A stretch of 64,000 nt of DNA from Kaistella pullorum (GCF_014837035.1 NZ_JACSPS010000003.1:186001-250000); one strand, 5' to 3'; counted from the stretch's first letter, positions 34,451 to 43,678 are shown. Numbers and translations: made by a program. The notes: generated by a model from the sequence alone, not told the origin.

Positions 34451-34654
34451 ATGGATATTAAAAGTAAAAAATACTGGCTGATCGCGGCCATCACTTTCAT
34501 CGTCCTTTTCCTCATGAACTATTTGGGAAATGACCAGGCCGACAGGCTCGAGCGTGCGCTGATGACCGCCGCGGCGGGCGTGGTGGGCCTCACCATCGGC
34601 ATGTGGTTCGTCTTTAGGAACTCTAAGGATGACACCTACCACGATTTCGACTGA
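34451..34654 (+). CDS. Small two-helix membrane protein
   Basis: A 67-residue protein with a charged start (M-D-I-K-S-K-K-Y-W) and hydrophobic helices at about 9-24 and 37-55. It ends in an acidic tail (D-D-T-Y-H-D-F-D). Three bases from the preceding barrel gene, so in the same operon. No family recognised. Confidence 0.7.
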   Translation: MDIKSKKYWLIAAITFIVLFLMNYLGNDQADRLERALMTAAAGVVGLTIGMWFVFRNSKDDTYHDFD

Positions 34655-34660
34655 TCTTTT

Positions 34661-34735
34661 TTGGGCGGACATTTCCCGCTGTCCGCTGTATCCCGCCGCG
34701 GCGGGGATGCCGCTTCCATCGGGGCCGCAGACCGT
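34661..34735 (-). repeat. Structured intergenic element, copy B
   Basis: On the minus strand this GC-rich stretch reads GCCCCGATGGAAGCGGCATCC (34705-34725), then a 12-base palindrome CCGCCGCGGCGG, then GATACAGCGGACAGCGGG (34675-34692). It shares both conserved arms with copy A at 35850-35937 on the plus strand, with a different apical hairpin. It lies in the gap before dusB. It is probably a member of a dispersed family; no coding potential. Confidence 0.75.
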
Positions 34736-34825
34736 CTCTAATTCCACATTCCGTTTTGGATCGAAAGTACTCCGTTTACGTTCTGCCGTACTTTACGTTC
34801 TGCCGGAGAGTTTCCGCATATTTGG

Positions 34826-34833
34826 TATCTTTG
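34826..34833 (+). promoter_or_regulatory. -7 box (TATCTTTG) upstream of dusB
   Basis: TAnnTTTG ending four bases before the dusB ATG, again implying a leaderless mRNA. No -33 TTG at the right spacing. Confidence 0.45.
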
Positions 34834-34837
34834 CACC

Positions 34838-35827
34838 ATGATAAAAATCGGGAATATAGAGCTGCCGGAATTTCCGTTATTGCTCGCACCAATGGAAGAT
34901 GTTTCAGACCCGCCGTTCCGCCGGCTTTGCAAAATGCACGGTGCTGATCTGATGTATTCCGAATTCATTTCTTCCGAAGGTCTCATTCGCGATGCGATGA
35001 AAAGCCGCAAAAAACTCGATATTTTCGATTACGAAAGACCTGTCGGCATCCAGATTTTCGGTGGTGATGAAGAAGCGATGGCGCTTTCCGCGAAAATAGT
35101 GGAAACCGTAGAACCCGACCTGGTAGACATCAACTTTGGCTGCCCGGTAAAAAAGGTAGTTTGCAAAGGCGCCGGCGCCGGCGTTTTGAAAGACATCGAC
35201 CTGATGATAAAACTTACGAAAGCCGTGGTGAATTCCACACACCTTCCCGTTACCGTAAAAACGCGGCTTGGATGGGATACAGAAGGTATCAATATCATGG
35301 AAGTAGCTGAAAAGCTGCAGGATGCGGGTGTAAAAGCGCTAACGATTCACGCGCGAACCAGAGCACAAATGTATAAAGGTGAAGCCGATTGGAATTACAT
35401 TCACGCTGTTAAGAACAACCCGAATATTGAGATTCCTATTTTTGGCAACGGCGATGTAGATTCTCCACAAAAAGCGCTGGAATACAAACAAAAATACGAT
35501 TGTGACGGCATCATGATCGGTCGCGGTGCCATCGGTTATCCGTGGATATTCAATGAGATCAAACACTTTTTCGAAACCGGAGAGATTTTACCCGAACCCA
35601 CGATTACAGACCGTCTGCTCGCCGTGCGTCAGCACGCCGAGTGGAGCGCAGAATGGAAAGGTGAAAGACTCGGACTGATCGAAATGCGCCAACATTACAG
35701 CAATTATTTCCGCGGTATCCCGCATTTCAAAGATTTCCGCCGGAAATTCCTGGAGGTTTTCACGCTCGGGGAAATGGATGGGGTCATCGCTGAAGCCGCT
35801 GACTTCTACAAAGAGTTTTCTTATTAA
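34838..35827 (+). CDS. dusB: tRNA-dihydrouridine synthase B
   Basis: A 329-residue flavoenzyme reducing uridine to dihydrouridine in the tRNA D-loop. L-A-P-M-E-D-V-S-D near the start binds FMN. The catalytic cysteine is in N-F-G-C-P-V-K-K (Cys102). V-K-T-R-L-G-W, H-A-R-T-R-A-Q and G-N-G-D-V plus I-G-R-G-A-I-G-Y-P complete the barrel. It is flanked on both sides by copies of the same structured intergenic element on opposite strands. Confidence 0.95.
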   Translation: MIKIGNIELPEFPLLLAPMEDVSDPPFRRLCKMHGADLMYSEFISSEGLIRDAMKSRKKLDIFDYERPVGIQIFGGDEEAMALSAKIVETVEPDLVDINFGCPVKKVVCKGAGAGVLKDIDLMIKLTKAVVNSTHLPVTVKTRLGWDTEGINIMEVAEKLQDAGVKALTIHARTRAQMYKGEADWNYIHAVKNNPNIEIPIFGNGDVDSPQKALEYKQKYDCDGIMIGRGAIGYPWIFNEIKHFFETGEILPEPTITDRLLAVRQHAEWSAEWKGERLGLIEMRQHYSNYFRGIPHFKDFRRKFLEVFTLGEMDGVIAEAADFYKEFSY

Positions 35828-35849
35828 GTACTGTATTTTATTTGCCGCG

Positions 35850-35937
35850 GAAATCCCTAGCCCTGATTGCAGCGGCATCCTTTTTTGACGAGGAACGAGG
35901 AGAAAAAGATACAGCGGAAAGCAGGTACCCGGCTCCT
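35850..35937 (+). repeat. Structured intergenic element, copy A
   Basis: Downstream of dusB: GCCCTGATTGCAGCGGCATCC (35860-35880), a variable middle T6-GACGAGGAACGAGGAG-A5, then GATACAGCGG and AAAGCAGG (35908-35925), ending GGCTCC. Complementary segments (AGCC/GGCT, CCTG/CAGG, ATC-TTTTT/AAAAA-GAT) suggest a stem with an apical hairpin. The conserved arms match copy B on the other strand. I recall similar strings from intergenic regions of Flavobacteriia, but could not check. Confidence 0.75.
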
Positions 35938-35992
35938 GAATTACTGTAACTTTCAGGGGAGAACACTTACTAATCATTAAAACATTTTTTAA

Positions 35993-36901
35993 ATGCTTAG
36001 AGCAAATCACGTCACCAAGACATACAACGCCGGTAAGAAACTGGCATTAGAAGATTTCTCAATCGAGGTTCCGGAAGCCAGTATCTACGGTCTTCTTGGT
36101 CCCAACGGTGCCGGCAAAACTACTTTTATCCGCATCATCAACCAGATAACGCAGGCAGACTCCGGCGAGGTTTTCATAAACGGCCAGAGGCTGAATCCTG
36201 ATCACATCCGCCAGATCGGGTATATGCCCGAAGAGCGTGGACTCTACAAAAACATGTCGGTGGGCGACCAGATCCTTTACTTTGGCGAACTGAAAGGAAT
36301 GAGCAAAAATGATGCGCTGAACCAGGCAAAATACTGGTTCGAACAACTGCAGATTGACCAGTGGTGGAAGAAAAAACTGAGCGAACTCTCAAAAGGGATG
36401 GCACAGAAGATACAGTTTGTAGTGACTGTGCTGCACCGCCCGAAACTTTTGATTCTGGACGAACCTTTCTCAGGTTTTGACCCGGTGAATGCGAATCTGA
36501 TCAAAGACGAAATACTCAACCTGAAAAATAATGGCACCACGATCATCCTTTCCACGCACCGCATGGAAAGTGTGGAAGAAATGTGCGATTCTGTGGCATT
36601 GATCGACCATGCGAAGAAAGTACTTGACGGTAAAGTCTTCGATGTGCGTGAACAGTTTAAGAAAAATATATTCGGCGTAACGCTGAGCGAAGTGAATATG
36701 GAAGATCTTGAAATTTTTAAGTCTCAATTTGAAGTGAACAATTTCACGGAGCGCAACAACCTTGTTTCATTCGACCTTAAAACCGGTAATGAGCAGAATT
36801 TGCTTTTGAATGAACTGATGAAAATCGGAAAAATCCGCACGTTTGATGAGAAAATTCCGAGCATGAACGAAGTTTTCATCAATGCCGTAGCAAGGAGGTA
36901 G
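35993..36901 (+). CDS. ABC transporter ATP-binding protein
   Basis: A 302-residue ABC ATPase of the NatA/CcmA-like group. Walker A G-P-N-G-A-G-K-T-T is at 36-44, the signature L-S-K-G-M-A-Q-K near 132, and Walker B L-L-I-L-D-E-P-F-S-G-F-D-P follows. A C-terminal extension of about 80 residues (DUF4162-like) is typical of exporters with ABC-2 permeases. The permease gene follows after 76 bases. The substrate is unknown; NatAB-type sodium export is one possibility. Confidence 0.92.
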   Translation: MLRANHVTKTYNAGKKLALEDFSIEVPEASIYGLLGPNGAGKTTFIRIINQITQADSGEVFINGQRLNPDHIRQIGYMPEERGLYKNMSVGDQILYFGELKGMSKNDALNQAKYWFEQLQIDQWWKKKLSELSKGMAQKIQFVVTVLHRPKLLILDEPFSGFDPVNANLIKDEILNLKNNGTTIILSTHRMESVEEMCDSVALIDHAKKVLDGKVFDVREQFKKNIFGVTLSEVNMEDLEIFKSQFEVNNFTERNNLVSFDLKTGNEQNLLLNELMKIGKIRTFDEKIPSMNEVFINAVARR

Positions 36902-36977
36902 CGGATGGCTGATTGCATTTGGCGGAATCGGAGTAAAAGAAAGAGCGGCAAGCATTTAATAATTATTGAAATTTGAA

Positions 36978-38294
36978 ATGAAAAATATTTTCCTCATCAC
37001 AAAACGCGAATATCTTACGCAGGTCAAGAAAAAATCCTTCATCATCCTGACGCTGCTGGCGCCGGTGCTCATGATTGGTTTTGGTGTGCTGATCGCATTT
37101 ATGTTCAAAGCTAACGAAAGTTCAAGCACCTTCAACGTCATCGATAAAAGTGGCCTTTTCGTATCTAAACTTAAAAGCGACGAGTCTGTAAAATATGTTT
37201 TCGTACCTAAGGAGAATGAGCGGGCACTCAGTTCCACGCTGAAAGATATGGAAGGAATCGAAGGGTTGCTGATCATTCCCGAGCTGCAGGAGAATGATTT
37301 TGAAAACCTGCAGAACAACACCAAACTGCTGCTCAACAAGAAAATCGGCATGGATACGAAACAGCGTGTGACGAAAGATTTAACGGAAGTCATCAAACAG
37401 GAAAAAATAAAGACGCTCGGCATTTCGCAGGATCAGATCGTGAATCTCGACAAAAGTTTCGCGCTGAAAACCGAAAATGTGGTAGATAAGAAACAGGCAG
37501 ATACCGACCTCGATTTTGGTGTGCGTTCCGGCCTCAGCATGGTATTGATGTACGCCGTCTTCATGTTCATCATCATCTACGGTGTGCGTGTGATGCGCAG
37601 CGTTCTCGAGGAAAAAAACAACCGCGTGGTAGAAATCATCATCTCATCGGTGAAGCCTTTTGAACTGATGATGGGCAAAATCCTCGGTGTGACACTGGTC
37701 GCACTTACACAGTTCAGCATTTGGATTACCATGTCGGTTTTAGGTGCGATAACGCTGAATACAGGCTTTGCCACTATGCAGAAAGACCTCCCAGTAGGTG
37801 CCGAATCTGCGGCGGCGATGGAAAAATTCGATTTTAAACAGGTTGCGGGTGAGATCTCGCATATCCTTCTTGACATGAATTTTGCGCTGATTATCTTCGT
37901 TTTCATCGTGTTTTTCCTGTTGGGCTACATCTTTTACAGCTCGATGTATGCGGCAATTGGTTCGGCGGTGGACAATGAAACCGAGACGCAGCAGTTTACG
38001 CTGTTTGCCATCGTGCCGCTCATGCTCGGCATGTACGGCAGTTTCACGATTATGAACAATCCGGAAGGGCCGCTGGGTTTCTGGCTTTCGATAATTCCTT
38101 TCACGTCGCCGGTGGCGATGATCGCGCGTATTCCGTTTGGCGTACCGGCGTGGCAGATCGCACTTTCAATGATATTACTGGTAGTTTCGACGCTGCTCAT
38201 GATCTATATTGCCGCGAAAATTTACCGCGTCGGTATTCTGATGTACGGAAACAAAGCGAGCGCGAAGGAGATATGGAAGTGGATCAGGAGCTAA
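36978..38294 (+). CDS. ABC-2 type permease (NatB-like)
   Basis: A 438-residue membrane subunit. One N-terminal helix (about 18-40) is followed by an extracytoplasmic domain of about 150 residues, then five or six helices (about 180-430), the NatB/ABC-2 layout. The segment E-E-K-N-N-R-V-V-E-I-I-I-S-S-V-K-P is the coupling region characteristic of the family. I chose ATG 36978 over a TTG four codons upstream. It pairs with the preceding ATPase. Confidence 0.9.
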   Translation: MKNIFLITKREYLTQVKKKSFIILTLLAPVLMIGFGVLIAFMFKANESSSTFNVIDKSGLFVSKLKSDESVKYVFVPKENERALSSTLKDMEGIEGLLIIPELQENDFENLQNNTKLLLNKKIGMDTKQRVTKDLTEVIKQEKIKTLGISQDQIVNLDKSFALKTENVVDKKQADTDLDFGVRSGLSMVLMYAVFMFIIIYGVRVMRSVLEEKNNRVVEIIISSVKPFELMMGKILGVTLVALTQFSIWITMSVLGAITLNTGFATMQKDLPVGAESAAAMEKFDFKQVAGEISHILLDMNFALIIFVFIVFFLLGYIFYSSMYAAIGSAVDNETETQQFTLFAIVPLMLGMYGSFTIMNNPEGPLGFWLSIIPFTSPVAMIARIPFGVPAWQIALSMILLVVSTLLMIYIAAKIYRVGILMYGNKASAKEIWKWIRS

Positions 38295-38386
38295 ATGATT
38301 TTAATCACGCAGGTATTTTTTTTTCGATTGATGGAATTATTTTCTGTAATTTGGCTGAATTGGCAGCTTCACACATTTAATTCTTT

Positions 38387-39061
38387 ATGAAAAAATATTT
38401 CCTAATTGCGCTGGGCGTTTTATTGTTAAACTCATGTGCTACCACGCTTCTTACAGACAAGGACGTCAGTCCTGCAGAAGTTAAAAATATTTCATACCAC
38501 GAACCAATTTCGTTCATCAATCTTATTGAAAAAGGAAATCAGGCTAAACTGAATGATTCGCTATCCCACGTTTCTACGGTGATTTTAGATTCAATCATAA
38601 AAAATTCAGGCCACCCGAAGGTCAGCAAAAGATTAGATGTTACCGAGCAGAAACTTAAAATGCGTCTGGAAAATGACTTGCTTAAGACCGTGAGTGAAAT
38701 CCGGAAAGTCAATAAATTAGAAGCTGTGAAAACGACAGCTTTAATGGACTCGGTGGTTAAAAGCGAAAATCAGCGGTTTGCCCTCTTTGTAATTAATTCC
38801 GGTTTTGCGCGAAGAAAGAACAATTACGGCAATCAGATTGTGAAAGGAATTGGAGTAGGAATTCTAACGATGGGTATATATACACCCGTTCCTATAAAAG
38901 CCACAACTTCTACCTACGCGATGATTTATGATGCGCAAAAAAGTTCGGTGGTTTTCTTTAATTATCTTCCTGCAATTGAAAGATCTCCGGTGGATAAAAA
39001 AAACTTGAGTAACATTTACTCTCTTCTTTTCGATAAATATTACAATGCAGAAAAAAAATAG
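38387..39061 (+). CDS. Predicted lipoprotein of unknown function
   Basis: A 224-residue protein with a lipoprotein signal (L-L-L-N-S-C, Cys18). A long helical, charged region spans about 40-140. Then a hydrophobic glycine-rich stretch (V-K-G-I-G-V-G-I-L-T-M-G-I-Y-T-P-V-P) resembles part of a membrane-associated hairpin. The tail is lysine-rich. I do not recognise a family. It is closed by a bidirectional terminator at 39091-39122. Confidence 0.7.
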   Translation: MKKYFLIALGVLLLNSCATTLLTDKDVSPAEVKNISYHEPISFINLIEKGNQAKLNDSLSHVSTVILDSIIKNSGHPKVSKRLDVTEQKLKMRLENDLLKTVSEIRKVNKLEAVKTTALMDSVVKSENQRFALFVINSGFARRKNNYGNQIVKGIGVGILTMGIYTPVPIKATTSTYAMIYDAQKSSVVFFNYLPAIERSPVDKKNLSNIYSLLFDKYYNAEKK

Positions 39062-39090
39062 ATAACTGCAGAAAAATTTAGTGGCCGTAA

Positions 39091-39122
39091 AAAATCCCAT
39101 CAAACTCAATTGATGGGATTTT
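39091..39122. terminator. Bidirectional hairpin terminator
   Basis: A perfect 13-bp stem (AAAATCCCATCAA / TTGATGGGATTTT) with a 6-base loop between convergent genes. It serves the lipoprotein gene (plus) and the envelope operon (minus). Confidence 0.9.
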
Positions 39123-39143
39123 TGTAAATATTTAAGTTTTTAT

Positions 39144-39800
39144 TTACTGAAAAATATAACTCAGACCAAGGCTGAAGACCTGCTCGGTCTTGCGTTTCGA
39201 AATATTCGGGTCGCTGCCGTTTTCGCTCATCAGACCTTTGTAGGTATTGCTGAGTCCGAAATCGTAACGGCTGGTGATTTCAAACTGACGCTTTAGCGAA
39301 AATCCAACTCCAATGCCCAGCGCAAAATTGAAAGACGAAGCTTTTCCGTTCACCTCGCCCTCACCTTCTACGGTATAGCGTTGTGGTGCATTCTTGATAT
39401 TTTGGCTCATCAGAAAATTAAATTTCGGACCGGCCATCGCAAAAAATTCGGTTTCAGCTTCAGAAAGATAGGCCTTAAAATAGACCGGTACACTGATGTA
39501 GTTATTAGCATATACCGCGTCATAGCCCGGATAAGCTTCTGCATCTTTGTCCTTACCTGTTTCGCCGGCACCCAGATATTCAATGCCGGGCTGTAGGTAA
39601 AACTGGTCACTGCTGTCTACCGGAATAAGTGCCAAGACTCCTCCAAAACCCGAATAAATAGGACCCGAAGGATTGTGCGCGTTGGTCACCCGCGAATACG
39701 TACCGCCGGCTGTGAGGCCGAAACGCGTGCTGCGTAAATCAATCTGCGCGGCCACAAAAGTAGCTGCGCAGAGTGCTGAACTGATTAGTAGTTTTTTCAT
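39144..39800 (-). CDS. Outer-membrane beta-barrel protein (PorT-like)
   Basis: A 218-residue exported protein. The signal peptide ends F-V-A-A-Q (residue 19). The mature part has amphipathic strands (F-G-L-T-A-G-G-T-Y-S-R-V, F-Y-L-Q-P-G-I-E-Y, F-A-M-A-G-P-K-F-N-F-L) of the outer-membrane beta-barrel/porin family common in Bacteroidota. It ends L-S-Y-I-F-Q. It lies 18 bases after sucD and is probably co-transcribed. Confidence 0.82.
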   Translation of the reverse strand: MKKLLISSALCAATFVAAQIDLRSTRFGLTAGGTYSRVTNAHNPSGPIYSGFGGVLALIPVDSSDQFYLQPGIEYLGAGETGKDKDAEAYPGYDAVYANNYISVPVYFKAYLSEAETEFFAMAGPKFNFLMSQNIKNAPQRYTVEGEGEVNGKASSFNFALGIGVGFSLKRQFEITSRYDFGLSNTYKGLMSENGSDPNISKRKTEQVFSLGLSYIFQ

Positions 39801-39818
39801 ATTTGTGTTTGTGTGTTT

Positions 39819-40691
39819 TTAGCCTAAAACCTTGGCAACGGTAGAACCGATCTCCGCCGGAGAATCTACTACGTTAATCCCGTTTTCGCGCATGATGGCC
39901 ATTTTCGCCTGTGCAGTATCTTCATCACCACCTACGATAGCACCTGCGTGGCCCATTGTACGGCCTTTTGGCGCAGTCTGACCTGCGATGAAACCTACAA
40001 CAGGCTTCGTAGAACCGCTTTCTTTGTACCATCTTGCAGCTTCCGCCTCCAGGTTTCCACCGATTTCACCAATCATTACTACGGCCTCAGTTTCCGGATC
40101 GTTGATGAAAAGTTCCAATGCTTCTTTTGTCGTAGTTCCGATGATTGGGTCACCACCGATTCCGATCGCTGTAGAAACACCGAAGCCGGCTTTCACAACC
40201 TGATCAGCTGCTTCGTAAGTTAAAGTTCCCGATTTCGAAACGATACCTACTTTACCTTTTTTGAAAACAAATCCTGGCATGATACCGATCTTGGCTTCAT
40301 CAGAAGTGATGATACCCGGGCAGTTTGGCCCGATGAGGCGTGTTTCGCGGTCTGCGATGTATGCTTTCACCTTCACCATATCTTCCACCGGAATACCCTC
40401 TGTGATACACACGATTACTTTGATACCCGAATCTGCAGCTTCCATAATAGCGTCAGCAGCAAATGCAGGCGGTACAAAAATAATAGAAACGTTCGCTCCT
40501 GCTTTTTCTACAGCATCTGCCACAGTGTTGAACACTGGCTTCCCAAGGTGCTCAGAACCGCCTTTTCCAGGGGTTACACCACCTACTACGTTGGTTCCGT
40601 ACTCAATCATCTGCTGTGCATGGAAAGTTCCTTCGTTACCGGTAAAACCCTGTACAACTACTTTAGAATCTTTGTTTACTAATACTGACAT
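39819..40691 (-). CDS. sucD: Succinate-CoA ligase, alpha subunit
   Basis: A 290-residue TCA-cycle subunit interconverting succinyl-CoA and succinate with ADP or GDP phosphorylation. N-terminal [12 protein letters not shown] binds CoA. G-P-N-C-P-G and the phosphohistidine loop [10 protein letters not shown] (His248) are intact. The beta subunit gene (sucC) is not in the window. It follows the exported-protein gene in the envelope operon. Confidence 0.97.
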   Translation of the reverse strand: MSVLVNKDSKVVVQGFTGNEGTFHAQQMIEYGTNVVGGVTPGKGGSEHLGKPVFNTVADAVEKAGANVSIIFVPPAFAADAIMEAADSGIKVIVCITEGIPVEDMVKVKAYIADRETRLIGPNCPGIITSDEAKIGIMPGFVFKKGKVGIVSKSGTLTYEAADQVVKAGFGVSTAIGIGGDPIIGTTTKEALELFINDPETEAVVMIGEIGGNLEAEAARWYKESGSTKPVVGFIAGQTAPKGRTMGHAGAIVGGDEDTAQAKMAIMRENGINVVDSPAEIGSTVAKVLG

Positions 40692-40747
40692 GTTTATGTT
40701 TTTTATATTTTTAATTAATTCAATTATACTTCCTGAACACTACAAAG

Positions 40748-41308
40748 TTACAACTCTTCATACTTCTTCAGAATACTCAGTACGCCCTCCCTGTCAACTT
40801 TCATTTGTTCGATGTCCGGTGCCAGCGATGGTTGTGCCGCGGTAATGATGGCGAGTTTTTTCTTCATACTGTTAAAAAGTCCTACATTCTCTCTTTTACC
40901 TTCTTCATTTACGAAAATATCGGTCATCTGCACAGAACCATCATACCCGTGCGGATAGTAGTCGCGGTACCATTTTATCTTGCCATCGTAAATAACTTCG
41001 TAAAGCCTGCTTCTACCGGGCAGTATGTTCTCGAATCTTCTCTCATTATTCTTAAAATCAGTAAAAAGAAGACTTTTCACAGTAGTGGCGCGCACTTTCT
41101 CGGTTTTCCCAGTGGCGTTGATTTTTGTGAGCTTCTCATTAAGTGATAGTTCATTGAGTAGATCCGGCCAGAACATATTGGTTACTACCCTCAGCTTCAC
41201 ATTCACAGTATCATTTTCCCAGGTGACGAGCTTTGCATCAAGCTCCTTTCTCTGAGAAAAAAGCATTGAAAATGAACCAATCAAGAAAAGGAGTGTTAGT
41301 TTTTTCAT
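40748..41308 (-). CDS. Exported protein of unknown function
   Basis: A 186-residue protein with a signal peptide (L-L-F-L-I-G-S-F-S-M-L-F-S-Q). The mature part is basic with mixed strands (K-W-Y-R-D-Y-Y-P-H-G-Y-D-G) and a helical tail (M-K-V-D-R-E-G-V-L-S-I-L-K-K-Y). Its start is one base from the end of the acyltransferase gene upstream, so it belongs to the lipid A/EF-P/SucD operon. I do not recognise a family. Confidence 0.72.
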   Translation of the reverse strand: MKKLTLLFLIGSFSMLFSQRKELDAKLVTWENDTVNVKLRVVTNMFWPDLLNELSLNEKLTKINATGKTEKVRATTVKSLLFTDFKNNERRFENILPGRSRLYEVIYDGKIKWYRDYYPHGYDGSVQMTDIFVNEEGKRENVGLFNSMKKKLAIITAAQPSLAPDIEQMKVDREGVLSILKKYEEL

Positions 41309-41309
41309 T

Positions 41310-42209
41310 TTATAAATTCTTGAGTTTTACCTCCTTTCTAAGATACTGCTTGAATTCTTCTGCGATCGGGCCGAAATAGGTTCCTTTTTTCAGATCGCGG
41401 TTTACGCCACATTTTGCCAAAAGCACAGTTCCTTTTTCCACGCGCACGCCGGATGCCATACCTACCTGCCCCCAGATTGTCACCTCATCTTCGATGATGC
41501 AGCAGCCCGCGATACCGGTTTGCGATGCGATAAGCACCTTTTTCCCGATAATGGTGTCGTGGCCGATCTGTATTTGGTTGTCTAAAACAGAACCTTCGCC
41601 AATCACCGTAGAATCGGTCACACCACGGTCAATTGTGCAGTTGTTTCCAATTTCAACATTATCCTCAATCACTACATTTCCGACGGATATAAGTCTGTCG
41701 AAATTGCCGTTAAGTTTTCTGTAATAGAAAGCGTCGCCGCCTAAAACGGTCCCGCTTTGGATGATGACATTATCACCAATCACCGTTCGGTCGCCTAGGA
41801 CCACATTTGGAAAAATAATACAGTTCTTTCCGATTTTTACATCATTTCCAATCACCACACTTGGATGAATTTGGCTGTCATCGCCGACTTCAATATCGTG
41901 AAGCTGTTCGGCAAAGTTGTAAATCCGGGTAAAATGCGTATTGATCAGATTAAAATCACGAAACGGATCATCAGAAATGATCAAAGCTTTTCCCTGCGGA
42001 CAAGCCACCTCACGATCGATCAAGATTACCGTAGCCGCAGAGTTAAGGGCTTTGTCGTAATATTTCGGATGATTGACGAATACGATATCACCCGCGCGAA
42101 CCCTGTGAATCTCATTGGTGCCGAAAACCGCAAAATCTGCCTCTCCCACGTAGCGCGCACCAACGAGGTCTGTAATTGATTTTAATGTTTGAGGCTGATT
42201 GAAAGTCAT
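41310..42209 (-). CDS. Second LpxD-like hexapeptide acyltransferase
   Basis: A 299-residue left-handed beta-helix acyltransferase of the LpxD family, shorter than the LpxD at 45069-46103. The N-terminal uridine-binding-like domain (1-100) is followed by hexapeptide repeats ([14 protein letters not shown] and many I-G-x-x-x units). The catalytic-type H-x-x-x-I-G histidine is visible in [10 protein letters not shown]. It lies 31 bases after efp. Having two LpxD-like genes in one operon is common in Flavobacteriia by recollection; this copy's acceptor is uncertain. Confidence 0.85.
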   Translation of the reverse strand: MTFNQPQTLKSITDLVGARYVGEADFAVFGTNEIHRVRAGDIVFVNHPKYYDKALNSAATVILIDREVACPQGKALIISDDPFRDFNLINTHFTRIYNFAEQLHDIEVGDDSQIHPSVVIGNDVKIGKNCIIFPNVVLGDRTVIGDNVIIQSGTVLGGDAFYYRKLNGNFDRLISVGNVVIEDNVEIGNNCTIDRGVTDSTVIGEGSVLDNQIQIGHDTIIGKKVLIASQTGIAGCCIIEDEVTIWGQVGMASGVRVEKGTVLLAKCGVNRDLKKGTYFGPIAEEFKQYLRKEVKLKNL

Positions 42210-42240
42210 TTTTCAGGTTCTATGGGTTAGTTCGGGCAGG

Positions 42241-42804
42241 TTATTTTACTCTTTCGAGGTAAGAGCCTTCTTCTGTGTTTACTTTGATCTTGTCTCCAGC
42301 TTCGATGAAAAGCGGTACCATGATGCGTGCACCTGTTTCCACGATCGCGTTTTTCAGCGCGTTGGTTGCGGTGTTGCCTTTCACTCCCGGATCAGCTTCG
42401 ATAACATCAAGATACACTGTTGGCGGGATTTCAGCAGAAAGTGGCGATTCATCAGCTTCTTTAAGGATGATTGTCACCTCTTCGCCCGGCTTCATGAACT
42501 GTGAATTCTCGATCATGTCTTTATTAAGATAAATCTGAGAAAAATCGTCATTATTCATGAAGTGGAAACCGTTTTCGTCATCATACAGATACTGGAATTT
42601 TCGGGTGATCACTTTCACCTCATCTATTTTATGACCGGCAGAAAAAGTATTTTCAAGCACTTTTCCGTTGGTTACCGATTTCATTTTGGTTCTCACGAAT
42701 GCAGGTCCTTTACCCGGTTTTACGTGAAGGAATTCAATGATTTTAAAAATATCATTGCTGAACTCGATGCACATTCCTTTTTTGATATCGTTGCTTGTCG
42801 CCAT
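42241..42804 (-). CDS. efp: Translation elongation factor P
   Basis: A 187-residue EF-P, which relieves ribosome stalling at polyproline stretches. The KOW-like N-terminal domain has the tip loop V-K-P-G-K-G-P-A-F-V with the modifiable position at about Lys32. Two OB domains follow, ending near the G-D-K-I-K-V-N-T-E-E-G-S-Y signature. Placement between lpxA and an LpxD-like gene is recurrent in Flavobacteriia. Confidence 0.97.
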   Translation of the reverse strand: MATSNDIKKGMCIEFSNDIFKIIEFLHVKPGKGPAFVRTKMKSVTNGKVLENTFSAGHKIDEVKVITRKFQYLYDDENGFHFMNNDDFSQIYLNKDMIENSQFMKPGEEVTIILKEADESPLSAEIPPTVYLDVIEADPGVKGNTATNALKNAIVETGARIMVPLFIEAGDKIKVNTEEGSYLERVK

Positions 42805-42889
42805 TTATTTTTAAATATAATTTTTTAATGTTTTAATTTGTCGGCAGTTGGAGTCTGATTTAGTTTAAAAGATTGAACTGTGAACCCTT

Positions 42890-43678
42890 CTACTCCTTAC
42901 CCGTTCCGTATCCTTTCACGATTCCGCGGGGTGAATTTCTGATAAATTCCAGAATTTCATCGCGTTCCACGGTTGGAAGCATTTCTTTCTCAATATAGCT
43001 GCTCGCCTGCGACACATTCATTTTCATCTGAAAAATGGCGCGGTATATTTTCTGGATTTCGAATATTTTATCGTTGGTAAAACCACGTCTGCGTAAGCCT
43101 ACGGAATTGATTCCGGCATAGGTCATCGGTTCGCGCGCAACTTTCACATAAGGCGGAATATCTTTTCGCACAAGCGTTCCACCCGAAATCATCACATGTT
43201 TACCAATTTTTCCGAACTGATGAACTGCTGAAAGCCCTCCCATCACGGTATAATCACCAATTTCTACATGACCCGCGATTCCGCAGCCGTTTACGATGAT
43301 TACACCGTTCCCGATTACACAGTCGTGCGCAATGTGCGAAGTGGCCATGATGAGACAGTCGCGGCCAAGTTTTGTATAGCCGAGCGCTTTCGTGCCACGG
43401 TTTACTGTGACACATTCGCGGATTGTCGTATTATCACCGATGATTACCTGCGTATCTTCACCGTCAAATTTCAGGTCCTGCGGGATAGCTGAGATCACGG
43501 TTCCGGGAAAAATCCGGCAGTTTTTACCAATCCTTGCACCGTCCATAATCGTCACATTCGGCCCGATCCAGGTGCCTTCGCCGATCTCTACATCGCCCGC
43601 AATCGTGGTAAACGGTTCTACGATTACGTTTTTCTTGATCTGTGCGCGTTTGTCTACGGCGGCTAACTGATGTACCAT
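42890..43678 (-). CDS. lpxA: UDP-N-acetylglucosamine acyltransferase LpxA
   Basis: A 262-residue hexapeptide-repeat enzyme adding a 3-hydroxyacyl chain to UDP-GlcNAc, the first step of lipid A synthesis. N-terminal A-A-V-D-K-R-A-Q and many I-G-x-x-x repeats build the beta-helix. The catalytic histidine region is S-H-I-A-H-D-C-V-I-G (about 112-121). The C-terminal helical part completes the trimer subunit. It starts on the base before the LpxC-FabZ stop codon and is therefore coupled. Confidence 0.95.
   Translation of the reverse strand: MVHQLAAVDKRAQIKKNVIVEPFTTIAGDVEIGEGTWIGPNVTIMDGARIGKNCRIFPGTVISAIPQDLKFDGEDTQVIIGDNTTIRECVTVNRGTKALGYTKLGRDCLIMATSHIAHDCVIGNGVIIVNGCGIAGHVEIGDYTVMGGLSAVHQFGKIGKHVMISGGTLVRKDIPPYVKVAREPMTYAGINSVGLRRRGFTNDKIFEIQKIYRAIFQMKMNVSQASSYIEKEMLPTVERDEILEFIRNSPRGIVKGYGTGKE

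Noticed and set aside
34007-34747. A 246-codon minus-strand frame
   Set aside because: It is antisense to a barrel gene and a small membrane-protein gene and runs into the structured element; codon pattern and composition fit the plus-strand genes.
38295-38386. A -7 box before the lipoprotein gene (TAATTTGG)
   Set aside because: It lacks one T compared with TAnnTTTG, and no -33 element is present.
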